Below are positions 1-8,128 of a stretch of DNA of 45,163 bases, one piece after another. Every line of letters starts with the position of its first letter. Position 1 is the first letter of the stretch. Origin of the DNA: Amphritea pacifica (GTDB taxonomy: Bacteria; Pseudomonadota; Gammaproteobacteria; Pseudomonadales; Balneatricaceae); the NCBI RefSeq assembly GCF_016924145.1, contig NZ_JAFFZO010000040.1, forward strand, positions 1 through 45,163, in the 5' to 3' direction. The notes beneath the pieces were generated by a model. The model did no database searches. It was given only the letters and a program-made list of their open reading frames with translations, and had not been told where the DNA came from. A program made the translations under genes and the position numbers.

Positions 1-57
1 TCTTAGCGCCGATGGTAGTGTGGAGCTTCTCCATGCGAGAGTAGGTCATCGCCAAGC
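1..57 (+). rRNA. rrf: 5S ribosomal RNA, 3' part only
   Basis: The first ~57 bases match the 3' third of a gammaproteobacterial 5S rRNA, including GCGCCGATGGTAGTGTGG, the CTTCTCCATG hairpin and GAGAGTAGGTCATCGCCAAGC. The closest pattern I know is the Pseudomonas-type 5S. The 5' part lies outside the window, so an rrn operon must end here on the plus strand. The exact 3' end is uncertain by a few bases. Confidence 0.93.
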
Positions 58-71
58 ACCTAATACGAAAC

Positions 72-104
72 AGCCCCGATCATTGAGATGATCGGGGCTT
101 TTTT
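72..104 (+). terminator. Rho-independent terminator of the rRNA operon
   Basis: A 12-bp perfect stem (AGCCCCGATCAT / ATGATCGGGGCT) with a TGAG loop is followed by six T. It sits about 15 bases after the 5S end, where an rrn operon terminator is expected. Confidence 0.93.
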
Positions 105-161
105 CGTTCAGACGCCGCTACGCGGCTCGTCCCCACAATCCCACAAGGGTGGATGATTGTT

Positions 162-772
162 GTAGGAGCTGCTTCCAGCCGCGAGTGCTTATCGCCCCTG
201 GAAGGGGCTCCTACACCATCTGAAGAAGCTAAACCCCTGTGGAAGGGGCTCCTGCACTATCTGAAGAAGCTAAGGCCCTGTGGGAGCGACGCCCCCGTCA
301 CGATAAAACTGTCAGGTGACAGTGAATTAACTCATCGCCACGAGGTACCCAAAGGACATACCAGCGTGCCTCCCACAATCACAACCCCGCAGGGTAGGTG
401 GTTTTGTAGGAGCTGCTTCCAGCAGCGAGTGCTTATCGCCCCTGGAAGGGGCTCCTACACTACCTGAAGAAGCTAAACCCTGTGGAAGGGGCTCCTGCAC
501 TATCTGGAGAAGCTAAGGCCCTGTGGGAGCGACGCCCCCGTCGCGATAAAACCCTGGGTATCGCCGCGAGGTACCCAAAGGGCATACCAGCTCGCCTCCC
601 ACAATCACAATCCCACAGGGTAGGTGGTTTTGGAGGAGCGGCTTCCAGCAGCGAGTGCTTATCGCCCCTGGAAGGGGCTCCTGCACTATCTGAAGAAGCT
701 AAGGCCCTGTGGGAGGGACGCCCCCGTCGCGATGAAACCCTGGGTATCGCTCCTGGAAGGGGCTTCTACAGG
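162..772. repeat. Tandem array of composite REP repeats (about 2.6 copies, period 244 then 226 bp)
   Basis: Three successive blocks start near 162, 406 and 632. Each holds, in order, a GTAGGAGC/GGAGGAGC REP, a head-to-head ATCGCCCCTGGAAGGGGC partner, linker text with CTGAAGAAGCTAA, and a second REP type (TGGGAGCGACGCCCCCGTCG). The first two copies also have the opposing GCCGCGAGGTACCCAAAGG...CTCCCACA arm. Short open frames across this stretch differ between copies and look like repeat read-through, so no gene is called in 105-912. Confidence 0.85.
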
Positions 773-912
773 AGGGGATCAGAATCCTTGTTCTGGAAGT
801 GAATGACTACAAAGCAATTCGAAGCTTTACATATGAGGACTGCTCTTGTAACCGTGAGGTCATTTTTGATCTATAGGCTCTTCGGGTCATTTAATTAACT
901 CGGAGACTGAAC

Positions 913-3084
913 ATGCCCGCCCACTGTTTTACTAAAACGCTATTAGTGATCTCGATCGCTGCTATTGCAACGACTTCTCAGGCTAACTCATTTAACCGTA
1001 TTTCCAGCTTCGGTGCTATCCATAACCTGCCAGAAGGTACTCCTCAAAGTCAGGAGACATCTCCGGAAATTATTGCGGCGAGCGAAGATGGTAATACGCT
1101 GGTTTATTCTGATAGTCCCTTTGGCGCGCTGGGGTTTGTTGATATCACCGATGCTGCAAAGCCTGTTGCAGGCGGCAGTTTTAAACTGGATGGAGAGCCG
1201 ACCTCGGTCGCTATTTCCGGCCAGACCGTGTTTGCAGCGGTGAATACATCTGAAAGTTATACCAAGCCTTCAGGATATCTGCTGGCACTGGGCTTACAAA
1301 GCCGTGAAGAGCAGGCCCGTTGTGATCTGGGTGGTCAGCCAGACTCTGTTGCTGTCTCTGAAGATGGTCGTTATGTTGCGGTAGCGATTGAGAATGAGCG
1401 TGATGAAGATCTTAACGATGGTGCGCTGCCACAGTTTCCCGCCGGTTGGGTATCAATAATACCGGTTAAAAAGGGGCAGCCGGAATGCGATAAGCTGACT
1501 AAGGTTGATATGACCGGTTTGGCGGAGATCGGTGCTATCGATCCGGAACCTGAGTTTCTGGACTTTAACAGCCGAAATGAGATCGTTGTTACCCTGCAGG
1601 AAAACAACCATCTGGCGGTGATTGATGCAGCCAGCGGTAAAATTCTGAATCACTTCACAGCCGGCAGTGTTGAATTGCAGGGCATTGATATCAAGAAAGA
1701 TAAGAAGCTTGATTTCAGCGGTACTCAGACCCGTCTGCGTGAGCCTGACTCTGTTAAGTGGCTGGATGACAACCGCTTTGTTATTGCTAACGAAGGGGAT
1801 ATGAATGGTGGTGCGCGTGGCTTCACCATCTTCCATAAAGATGGACGAATACTGTTTGAATCAGGCTCATCATTTGAACAACAGGTTGTTTTAGCCGGGC
1901 ACTACCCCGAAAAACGTTCAGGTAAAAAGGGTAGTGAGCCTGAAGGTGTTGCCATCGGGAAGTTTGGTGGTGAGACCTATATCTTCATTCTCTCTGAGCG
2001 CGCCTCTGTGATTGGCGTTTACCGTGATACGGGGGGCGATCCTGAATTTGTTCAGCTGTTGCCATCCGGTATCGCACCAGAGTCTGCGGTCGTTATTCCA
2101 CAGCGCAACTTATTGGTGAGTGCCAATGAGAAAGATCTGATTGAGGATAAAGGTCCCCGTGCGCATGTAATGCTGTATCGCTTTGCAGATGAGCCGGTAG
2201 CGTATCCTCAAATCATATCTGCCCGTACCAGCAACGGCCTGCCAATTGGCTGGGGGGCGTTGTCCGGTCTGACCGCAGATCCGGCTAAACCAGGTCTGCT
2301 GTATGCGGTGAACGATAGCTTCTATGCAAATCAGCCGACAATCTTCAGCATCGATGCAAACCAGACGCCCGCTAAAATCACTGCGGCAATGCCGGTGCTG
2401 CGTGAGGGTAAAACAGCTGAGAAGCTTGACCTCGAAGGTATAGTGACGGATGGTGATGACGGCTTCTGGCTGGCATCGGAAGGTAAAACAGCGAAAGGTG
2501 TTCCCCATGCTATTCATCATGTGAATAACATGGGTGAGATTGATCGTACGATCGATTTCCCAACTGACCTGCTAAAGCATGAGGTTAAGTTTGGTGCTGA
2601 AGGGATCACTATGATCGGCGATACTCTGTGGATTGCAATACAGCGGCCATGGAAAGATGATCCTGCCGATCAGGTTAAGCTGTTAGCGTATAACCTGAAA
2701 ACAGATAGCTGGGGGGCTGTGCGTTATCCGCTCGAGAAAGTTTCCAGCGGTTGGGTTGGTTTGTCTGAGATCGTTAGTCATGGCGATAAGGTTTACATTA
2801 TCGAGCGGGATAATCAGTTGGGAGAGTCTGCGGCCGTGAAGCGTCTCTACAGTGTTTCTCTCGATCAGCTAAAACCTGCGGCGATTGGCAGTGAGCTGCC
2901 GGTCGTGAAGAAGATGCTGGTTCATGATTTCCTTCCCGATCTGAAGTCTCTGAATGGCTATGTGCAGGATAAGATAGAAGGGTTTACGATTGATGCTGCA
3001 GGTAAGGGGTTTGCTGTGACCGATAACGATGGGGTGGACGACAGTTCTGGTGAAACTCTGTTTTTCAGTATAGGTAAGATGTAA
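913..3084 (+). CDS. Secreted phytase-esterase-like beta-propeller protein
   Basis: This 723-residue protein has a Sec signal peptide (about residues 1-24, ending AIATTSQA), so it should be periplasmic or secreted. The N-terminal two thirds look like a beta-propeller surface-layer or alkaline-phosphatase-associated domain (residues ~50-420, with EDGNTLVYSD, EPTSVAISG and SEPEGVAIG strands). The C-terminal part (~435-720) resembles the 'esterase-like activity of phytase' family, with GWGALSGLTADP, LDLEGIVTDGDDGFWLASEG, KFGAEGITMIG and KIEGFTIDAAGKGFAVTDNDG. Family members are linked to phosphate-ester hydrolysis, but the substrate is unknown. The ATG is preceded by GGAG at a 9-base spacing. The gene stands alone and is followed by a strong terminator. 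Confidence 0.85.
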   Translation: MPAHCFTKTLLVISIAAIATTSQANSFNRISSFGAIHNLPEGTPQSQETSPEIIAASEDGNTLVYSDSPFGALGFVDITDAAKPVAGGSFKLDGEPTSVAISGQTVFAAVNTSESYTKPSGYLLALGLQSREEQARCDLGGQPDSVAVSEDGRYVAVAIENERDEDLNDGALPQFPAGWVSIIPVKKGQPECDKLTKVDMTGLAEIGAIDPEPEFLDFNSRNEIVVTLQENNHLAVIDAASGKILNHFTAGSVELQGIDIKKDKKLDFSGTQTRLREPDSVKWLDDNRFVIANEGDMNGGARGFTIFHKDGRILFESGSSFEQQVVLAGHYPEKRSGKKGSEPEGVAIGKFGGETYIFILSERASVIGVYRDTGGDPEFVQLLPSGIAPESAVVIPQRNLLVSANEKDLIEDKGPRAHVMLYRFADEPVAYPQIISARTSNGLPIGWGALSGLTADPAKPGLLYAVNDSFYANQPTIFSIDANQTPAKITAAMPVLREGKTAEKLDLEGIVTDGDDGFWLASEGKTAKGVPHAIHHVNNMGEIDRTIDFPTDLLKHEVKFGAEGITMIGDTLWIAIQRPWKDDPADQVKLLAYNLKTDSWGAVRYPLEKVSSGWVGLSEIVSHGDKVYIIERDNQLGESAAVKRLYSVSLDQLKPAAIGSELPVVKKMLVHDFLPDLKSLNGYVQDKIEGFTIDAAGKGFAVTDNDGVDDSSGETLFFSIGKM

Positions 3085-3110
3085 ATCAGCTATTAACTCA
3101 GAATATTGGG

Positions 3111-3141
3111 AAAGGGGCGATCATTGATCGCCCCTTTTTTT
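3111..3141 (+). terminator. Rho-independent terminator after the phytase-esterase-like gene
   Basis: The stem AGGGGCGATCA / TGATCGCCCCT is followed by a run of T about 30 bases past the stop codon. The DNA from here to 3340 is very AT-rich and holds no gene; it probably carries the promoter of the next gene. Confidence 0.88.
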
Positions 3142-3368
3142 ACCTCAATATTTACCTCAGGTTTTTTGTTTTAGGTTTATTTATATCTATATTCTATAGG
3201 ATTTTTAATATAAATATAATTAATTTTTAATAATAATAACATAATTGGTATTTCTTTTGATTATTAATTTAACGCAACGTTGTTTTAATAATTAGGTAAC
3301 TTTGCTGTAATAGTTGCTAACTAATATCGCAGCCAATGAATTTTTGCTTAAGATATAAGGCAGTCGTA

Positions 3369-4055
3369 ATGCGATTTAGTTCAAAAATAATCTGTTCAGT
3401 GTTGTTATTTATTTCTACGTCCGTTATGGCTGAAGTCGAATTATTAGCAGGTAGTGGTATCTCTATTATTGCTGTAAACGGTGTTGAAGTAGAAAGTGAT
3501 TCTCTCATTGGAAATACTGTATCTGCCACGCTACCCAACGGTATTAACCAGGTTCTGGTTAACTACTCGGCAGAAATAGAGTCATCCGGCGATCTCGAAA
3601 TAGAAACCACTAACCCACATGTCATTGTTTTCAATGCTAAAGATAGCCGTATTCAGCTTTCCACTCCAGAGATTACCCGGTTGTCAGACTTCGAGACGTT
3701 TGATAAGGGCCAACAGTGGAAACTTGCTGATAGCTCTGGTCATACTATCAGTTATCAATCTAAACCTCTTATCAAAGAGGGATTTCAGCTTAGCCGTGAT
3801 TATGCAGCGGAGCTTCAGCGTTTTAACCAGTCAGGTGATGCACTTTCGATCAATAGCTTCGCAGCGAGTAACCGATCTTCCGCCAGCTTACCGATAAATA
3901 ATGTAGCTTCAGGAGTTGCTATAAACCCATTATCAAATGGGTCTGTTTATAACTCTGATTCTGTAAACCTTCCTGAGCAGCTGCTTCAGTATTGGTATAT
4001 GAAAGCTGATGCTGAAACCAGAGAAAGGTTTAAAGCCTGGATCAGGAATAAATAA
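3369..4055 (+). CDS. DUF2057 (YccT-like) secreted protein
   Basis: With the chosen start the protein has 228 residues. It begins MRFSSKIICSVLLF and has a clear signal peptide cleaved after VMA. The mature part matches the DUF2057 pattern: AEVELLAGSGISIIAVNGVEV, then a hydrophobic NGINQVLVNYSAEI strand, and a C-terminal helix ending WYMKADAETRERFKAWIRNK. E. coli YccT of this family is reported to affect curli formation, but the biochemical role is not established. An in-frame ATG at 3336 is less likely because it would put 11 residues in front of the signal peptide, while AAGG lies about 9 bases before the ATG at 3369. The gene is preceded by AT-rich DNA and followed by a weak hairpin at about 4085-4110. 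Confidence 0.8.
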   Translation: MRFSSKIICSVLLFISTSVMAEVELLAGSGISIIAVNGVEVESDSLIGNTVSATLPNGINQVLVNYSAEIESSGDLEIETTNPHVIVFNAKDSRIQLSTPEITRLSDFETFDKGQQWKLADSSGHTISYQSKPLIKEGFQLSRDYAAELQRFNQSGDALSINSFAASNRSSASLPINNVASGVAINPLSNGSVYNSDSVNLPEQLLQYWYMKADAETRERFKAWIRNK

Positions 4056-4156
4056 ATTTATTTTGGAACTTTACCTTATGTCGATGAGGTGGCAGGGATT
4101 GCCTTTTTAATAATTTAACTTAACTGTATTTTATCTTTTCTTAACTGGAGAAAGAA

Positions 4157-5101
4157 ATGAAAAAGCTTATCCTGGCCGCTGCTATTGCCGCGACTACTGC
4201 TGGTTCTGCAAGCGCTGCGACTATTTACGAAGGTAAGGGGCTGACTTATAAACTGAAAGGTGACTTTCAGATTCAATTGCGTAAAGACGTGGGTAAAGAT
4301 CAGAACCTGAATGTCGATTTCGATGATCTTGAGCTGAAAAACTCTGTTATCTATGATCTGGGCAATGACATGAAGGCCTTTGGTCAGCTGGATTTTGGCT
4401 ATAAAAATGCTGCAAACGGTAAGGATAAAGAGAGCAGCAGCCAGCTGGAAGAAGCGTATGTTGGCATGCAGTTTGGTAATGTTTCGGTGTCTGTTGGTCA
4501 GCAGAACTTTGCCGTAGACAGCTTTGGTGTTGATGAGCAACTGGAAGATGAGCTGAAAGAAGATCGTTTTGATGCGACTGCAACTGATGGTAACGATGTG
4601 GTTCGTGTTGATGTGAACATGGATAACTTTACGCTGATCCTCTCTACCGAGCTTGAAGCCGATGGAGAAAAGAGTGCCGATGGTAAAGGGTATGACCTGT
4701 TTGTTTCAACCTCTGTTGCTGGTGTTGAGCTGGGTGCGGCTTATCAGACTTTTGATGAAGATCCTTCTACCAGCGGTGATGTCGATGTCTGGGGTGTAAG
4801 CGCTATGTACGATGCAGGTTTTGCTGAGTTTGGCGTGGATTACAGTAAGTCTGATGATGGTACTGTCGAAGCCAGTCAGTATAACGTTATCACTATTATC
4901 CCGGTTGCAGCGACTACCGATCTGGGTCTGGGTCTGACCAAGGTTGAAGAAGATGGTCAGGATGATGTATCTGAATGGTACGTTAACGTTGTTTATAAGT
5001 TCCCAACTCAGAAGAACGTATCTGTCTTTGCTGAAATTGCTGATACCGATGAAGATGGCGTTAAGATGGGTTACCTGGCAGGTATGCGTCTTAAGTTCTG
5101 A
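4157..5101 (+). CDS. Outer-membrane porin, general gammaproteobacterial type
   Basis: This 314-residue protein has a signal peptide (MKKLILAAAIAATTAGSASA). The mature part is rich in alternating beta-strand text and acidic loops, for example DVGKDQNLNVDFDDLELKNS and YVGMQFGNVSVSVGQQNF. It ends in a C-terminal aromatic residue (AGMRLKF), the usual BAM recognition end. It should form a trimeric 16-strand channel for small hydrophilic solutes; the selectivity cannot be read from the sequence. Strong acidity (many D/E loops) fits a marine host. GGAG lies 7 bases before the ATG. A terminator follows, so it is transcribed alone. Confidence 0.88.
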   Translation: MKKLILAAAIAATTAGSASAATIYEGKGLTYKLKGDFQIQLRKDVGKDQNLNVDFDDLELKNSVIYDLGNDMKAFGQLDFGYKNAANGKDKESSSQLEEAYVGMQFGNVSVSVGQQNFAVDSFGVDEQLEDELKEDRFDATATDGNDVVRVDVNMDNFTLILSTELEADGEKSADGKGYDLFVSTSVAGVELGAAYQTFDEDPSTSGDVDVWGVSAMYDAGFAEFGVDYSKSDDGTVEASQYNVITIIPVAATTDLGLGLTKVEEDGQDDVSEWYVNVVYKFPTQKNVSVFAEIADTDEDGVKMGYLAGMRLKF

Positions 5102-5172
5102 TCCCGGGTTTTTGCAGAAAAACATAGTCCATTCTCAGGTCACCCCTTCGAGCTTTGAATGGCTGTTTTCTG

Positions 5173-5199
5173 AGGCCGGTTGTCGAACCGGCCTTTTTT
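5173..5199 (+). terminator. Rho-independent terminator of the porin gene
   Basis: The perfect stem AGGCCGGTT / AACCGGCCT around a GTCG loop is followed by T6, about 70 bases after the porin stop codon. Confidence 0.93.
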
Positions 5200-5268
5200 C
5201 GTTTAAACAGCAGTGGTCAGTTGTCCTGGATCCGGACTCTGAGGTTGGGAAGAGTATAGATAAAATTT

Positions 5269-5340
5269 ACCACAGAGAGCACAGAGTTCACTGAGAAGAG
5301 CTTTTGTTTTCCTCTGTGCTCTCTGTGTCCTCTGTGGTGA
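5269..5340. repeat. CACAGAG-type palindromic repeat, single copy
   Basis: The left arm ACCACAGAGAGCACAGAG is matched on the right by CTCTGTGTCCTCTGTGGTGA, with the loop text GAGAAGAGCTTTTGTTTTCCT. The same palindrome with the same loop recurs at 30551-30635, 30810-30893 and 31221-31294. RNA from either strand would fold into a long hairpin. It lies between the convergent porin and selU genes. Confidence 0.85.
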
Positions 5341-5408
5341 ACCAGATCTTTGATTTTGCTGTAGGGCGGGGAAGTTGTCAGCGACAACGTACAGGGAAAT
5401 GAAATGAT

Positions 5409-5442
5409 CGGACAAGCGCAGCGCTCGGAGATCGGACAACCG
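5409..5442. repeat. Short repeat of the GGACAAGCGAAGCGCTCGGA family
   Basis: CGGACAAGCGCAGCGCTCGGAG matches near-copies at about 23682-23710 and 28767-28795. It contains a small inverted core (AGCGCAGCGCT). It sits just past the selU stop codon and could help end that transcript. Confidence 0.6.
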
Positions 5443-5445
5443 CTG

Positions 5446-6543
5446 TTAGTCAACGGATTGTGCTTTCAGATAATCATGGCACTCCTGCCAGTTACCCCGG
5501 TAAACAATCCGGTCGGCTTTCAGGCTCAACTGATATTCATACATCGGATCGTAATACCAGTTAAGCAGGGGGAACAGCCAGTTCAGGTGGGCGTCATATC
5601 CCGCGCCAGCCTGGTGTAGTCTGATCGCTTTCAGCATCTCTTCCCGCAGGATCTGCCAGCGCTCATTACCCAGTCTTCTGCGGATTTTATCCAGTCCGCT
5701 GAGCAGATACGCTTCGCAAAGTACCTGTCCCTGCTCCTCTCCGTGGACGTGGATGTAGTCAGCGACCATATCGATGACATACTCTTTCAGTAACCTCTGC
5801 AGCCGAATATCCAGGGGGTCTTCGATGACGGCAACAGGGGCGCTAAGCATTTTCTGGTAGAGGGGAACAGGGAGATCAACACTGCCGATATGCCGCCCTT
5901 CATCTTCAAATACCAGTTGCTGGTAGCCCGCATGCTGCTTTTTCAGCATCTGGATAGCGGTGATATTTTCAAAGTTGATCTGGGTGTTCTGAGGCTTAAC
6001 ATAGGCGCCAAAGCTGGAGCCCCGATGATGAGCCGCTCCTTCGAGATCTACCGCATTAGCCAGGGTGTTGACCATCAGGGTTTTGGCTGAACCGGTTTTG
6101 CCGCCGACGATATGGAAAGGCAGAGTCTCTGAAAGTTCGTTGATAACATCGAGCAGAGCGTTTCGCAGCGCTTTATAACCGCCTCGTACCAGCGGGTAAT
6201 GGATACCTGCATCCTTGAGCCATTGCTGAGTCGTTTGCGAACGCAGACCACCGCGAAAACAGTAGATGTAGCCCTGAGGGTTATGACGGCAAAACTCGAT
6301 CCAGCGTGCCATTCTCCTCTCTTTTATCTCCCCGCTGACTAACTGATGTCCCAGTTTTATCGCGGCTTGCTGACCCTGCTGTTTATAGCAGGTACCGACC
6401 TGTGCTCTTTCATCATCACTCATCAGCGGCAGACTGATTGCCGAAGGAAAGGCACCCTGGCTGAACTCAATCGGTGCCCGAAGATCGACCATGGGGGTAT
6501 CGTTAATAAAGAGTTCGCGGTAGTTATCGGTATCTTCGCGCAT
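5446..6543 (-). CDS. selU: tRNA 2-selenouridine/geranyl-2-thiouridine synthase
   Basis: This 365-residue protein replaces sulfur with selenium at the wobble 2-thiouridine of tRNA-Lys, -Glu and -Gln, using selenophosphate, via a geranylated intermediate. The N-terminal rhodanese domain (residues ~10-120) carries Cys95 in YIYCFRGGLRSQ, at the position of the catalytic Cys97 of E. coli. A P-loop domain follows, with GGKTGSAKT (~143-151), then the FEDEGRHIG and VAVIEDPLDIRLQRL signatures. Length and order match the family (also called mnmH or ybbB). The start codon lies directly beside a 14-bp tandem repeat. selD is not in the window. Confidence 0.95.
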   Translation of the reverse strand: MREDTDNYRELFINDTPMVDLRAPIEFSQGAFPSAISLPLMSDDERAQVGTCYKQQGQQAAIKLGHQLVSGEIKERRMARWIEFCRHNPQGYIYCFRGGLRSQTTQQWLKDAGIHYPLVRGGYKALRNALLDVINELSETLPFHIVGGKTGSAKTLMVNTLANAVDLEGAAHHRGSSFGAYVKPQNTQINFENITAIQMLKKQHAGYQQLVFEDEGRHIGSVDLPVPLYQKMLSAPVAVIEDPLDIRLQRLLKEYVIDMVADYIHVHGEEQGQVLCEAYLLSGLDKIRRRLGNERWQILREEMLKAIRLHQAGAGYDAHLNWLFPLLNWYYDPMYEYQLSLKADRIVYRGNWQECHDYLKAQSVD

Positions 6544-6549
6544 AAGGTC

Positions 6550-6601
6550 TCTTATGTTAGTGTCTTATGTTAGGTGTCTTATGTTAGGTGTCTTATGTTA
6601 G
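6550..6601. repeat. Four-copy tandem repeat of TCTTATGTTAG at the selU start
   Basis: TCTTATGTTAG occurs at 6550, 6563, 6577 and 6591, giving unit lengths of 13, 14 and 14 bp (GTGTCTTATGTTAG). The array lies in the selU leader, within about 7 bases of the ATG on the minus strand, so the ribosome-binding region is made from the repeat. Confidence 0.9.
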
Positions 6602-6648
6602 TTGATTTGTATCAGCGGTCTCATGTTATTTACCTGAGACGATTAAAT

Positions 6649-7245
6649 TTATCTGCTGATCTGCTGCAACTGGCGATCATGCCAGCGGCTGAGCAGGAGC
6701 AGGGCACAACAGGCGCCGATCAGGGCCAGAAACATATCTGACTGGGTGTCCCAGATATAACCCTGAGTGCCCAGAAATGCTTCAGCAGATTCGCCAGTCA
6801 ACTCGGCTACCCACCATTCGATCAGTTCATAGAGTGCACTGAAGGCGAGGCAGAAACTGATAACAAACAGGTTCAGCCATCTGCGTCCATTCACGGCATT
6901 GGCGCGAATCATAATCTCTCTGGCGATGATAGCGGGAATAAAACCCTGTGCCAGGTGACCCACCTTGTCATAGTTGTTACGTTGCCAGCCGAACAGTTCA
7001 GATATCTGGTCGAACAGTGGCACTTCAGCATAGGTGTAGTGTCCGCCGACCATCAGTATGATGCAGTGAATCAGAATCAGCACATAGAGCAAAGGTGTCA
7101 GTGGGTATTTTTTCCAGGTGAGCGCTAACACAACTGCGCCGATCAACGCCGGTACAACTTCAAGAAACCAGGTGAACTGATCCCTGGGATTGATGGCTGA
7201 CCAGAGCAGCGCCGCGGTGAAGGTTATGATCCAGAGTAATCGCAT
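6649..7245 (-). CDS. YjdF/DUF2238-family inner-membrane protein
   Basis: With the chosen start this is 198 residues with about five membrane segments, beginning MRLLWIITFTAALLW. It shows the family hallmarks GGHYTYAEVP, YDKVGHLAQGF, SALYELIEWW and WDTQSDMF. The function of this family is not known. The frame stays open upstream to a TTG at 7314, inside the end of the preceding metallophosphoesterase gene; that start would add 23 mostly polar residues. Neither start has a strong ribosome site, so translational coupling is possible. It is the last gene of the symporter set. Confidence 0.75.
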   Translation of the reverse strand: MRLLWIITFTAALLWSAINPRDQFTWFLEVVPALIGAVVLALTWKKYPLTPLLYVLILIHCIILMVGGHYTYAEVPLFDQISELFGWQRNNYDKVGHLAQGFIPAIIAREIMIRANAVNGRRWLNLFVISFCLAFSALYELIEWWVAELTGESAEAFLGTQGYIWDTQSDMFLALIGACCALLLLSRWHDRQLQQISR

Positions 7246-7273
7246 CGATGCAGTATAAGCGATTTGATAAACC

Positions 7274-8128
7274 TTAAATAGCGTTTGGTTTTTTCGGAAT
7301 GTTGATCGTAGCAACAGACAGCTTTCTGCCGGTCAGATCTTTTTCTGGTTCGGGCAATACATCGAGGCTGGGCCATATACCGGAGGTAAGCGCGCTCATA
7401 TAGCCGTTGCCCAGTCCGGATTGTTCCATCCTTAGGGCGGTTTCAGTATGGTCGTATTGAAGCCGATGCCAACTGCAAGTCAGCTGTGTTTCAGTAGGCG
7501 TAATGATCATATACCAGGTGTCAGGGGTGCCATCATTCGCAGGCATACCGATCACACCGGCATTCAACCAGTAGCCGCTGCCGGTCTCCCGGCCAAAGGG
7601 GATACCGCAGTGTCCCGCGATAATGATCTGACTGCCGGATTGCTGGAGTTGTTGCTGCATCTCGTCAATCGGGGCAGAGGCAAAGATAAACTGATTATTG
7701 CTATCAACCCCCCCATGAATAACGGTGAATGCAAGCTGGCAATAGTTGAAACAGATCCGGTTGGGCAGTTGTCGCATCCAGGCTTTATTGGCTTCGCTAA
7801 CCCGGGGCAGGGTGTAGTTATACCACTGGGCAGACAGCAGATCGCATGAGCTGCCTTCAGTGAACCCACAGCCACAATCCTCAGCACCATTTCCGACCGA
7901 TTCTTCACAATTACCGGCAACCACGCCGATGCCCCATTTCCGGATCAGATCAACCGTCTGGTCCGGTTCAGCACAATAGGCCACCAGATCACCGGTACAG
8001 AGGATATTGTGCGCCGCTATCCCGAGCTTATCAGCCACCTGTCTGATCGCCCGGGTGGCCTGAAGATTACTATAAGGCCCGCCAAAGATTAATAGCGGGC
8101 TTGCGTCGTTGGGTTTGAAGGGCATCAT
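7274..8128 (-). CDS. Metallophosphoesterase-fold protein with altered first metal motif
   Basis: This 284-residue protein has the calcineurin-like phosphoesterase order of motifs: CTGDLVAYCAEP (~44-55), VVAGNCEESVG (~70-80), VIHGGVD and AGHCGIPFGRE. The usual first motif, D-x-H-x-N, reads GGPYSNLQA (~16-24), so the expected Asp and His metal ligands are Gly and Tyr. The other metal-binding motifs are kept, apart from a GNCE in place of the canonical GNHD. It may bind one metal or act on an unusual substrate. Its ATG overlaps the symporter stop by 4 bases (ATGA), which indicates translational coupling to transport. Confidence 0.8.
   Translation of the reverse strand: MMPFKPNDASPLLIFGGPYSNLQATRAIRQVADKLGIAAHNILCTGDLVAYCAEPDQTVDLIRKWGIGVVAGNCEESVGNGAEDCGCGFTEGSSCDLLSAQWYNYTLPRVSEANKAWMRQLPNRICFNYCQLAFTVIHGGVDSNNQFIFASAPIDEMQQQLQQSGSQIIIAGHCGIPFGRETGSGYWLNAGVIGMPANDGTPDTWYMIITPTETQLTCSWHRLQYDHTETALRMEQSGLGNGYMSALTSGIWPSLDVLPEPEKDLTGRKLSVATINIPKKPNAI

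Noticed and set aside
153-806. Three short plus-strand open frames after the rRNA terminator
   Set aside because: Their peptides repeat each other (PLEGAPALSEEAK) because they run through tandem REP DNA. No ribosome site or family match is visible.
835-900. Possible Pho box before the phytase-esterase-like gene
   Set aside because: Only loose resemblance to CTGTCAT half sites with wrong spacing. Not enough to call phosphate control.
5203-5453. Two 78-codon minus-strand frames over the CACAGAG palindrome
   Set aside because: Peptides such as HHRGHREHRG are characteristic of read-through of this repeat, not of a gene.
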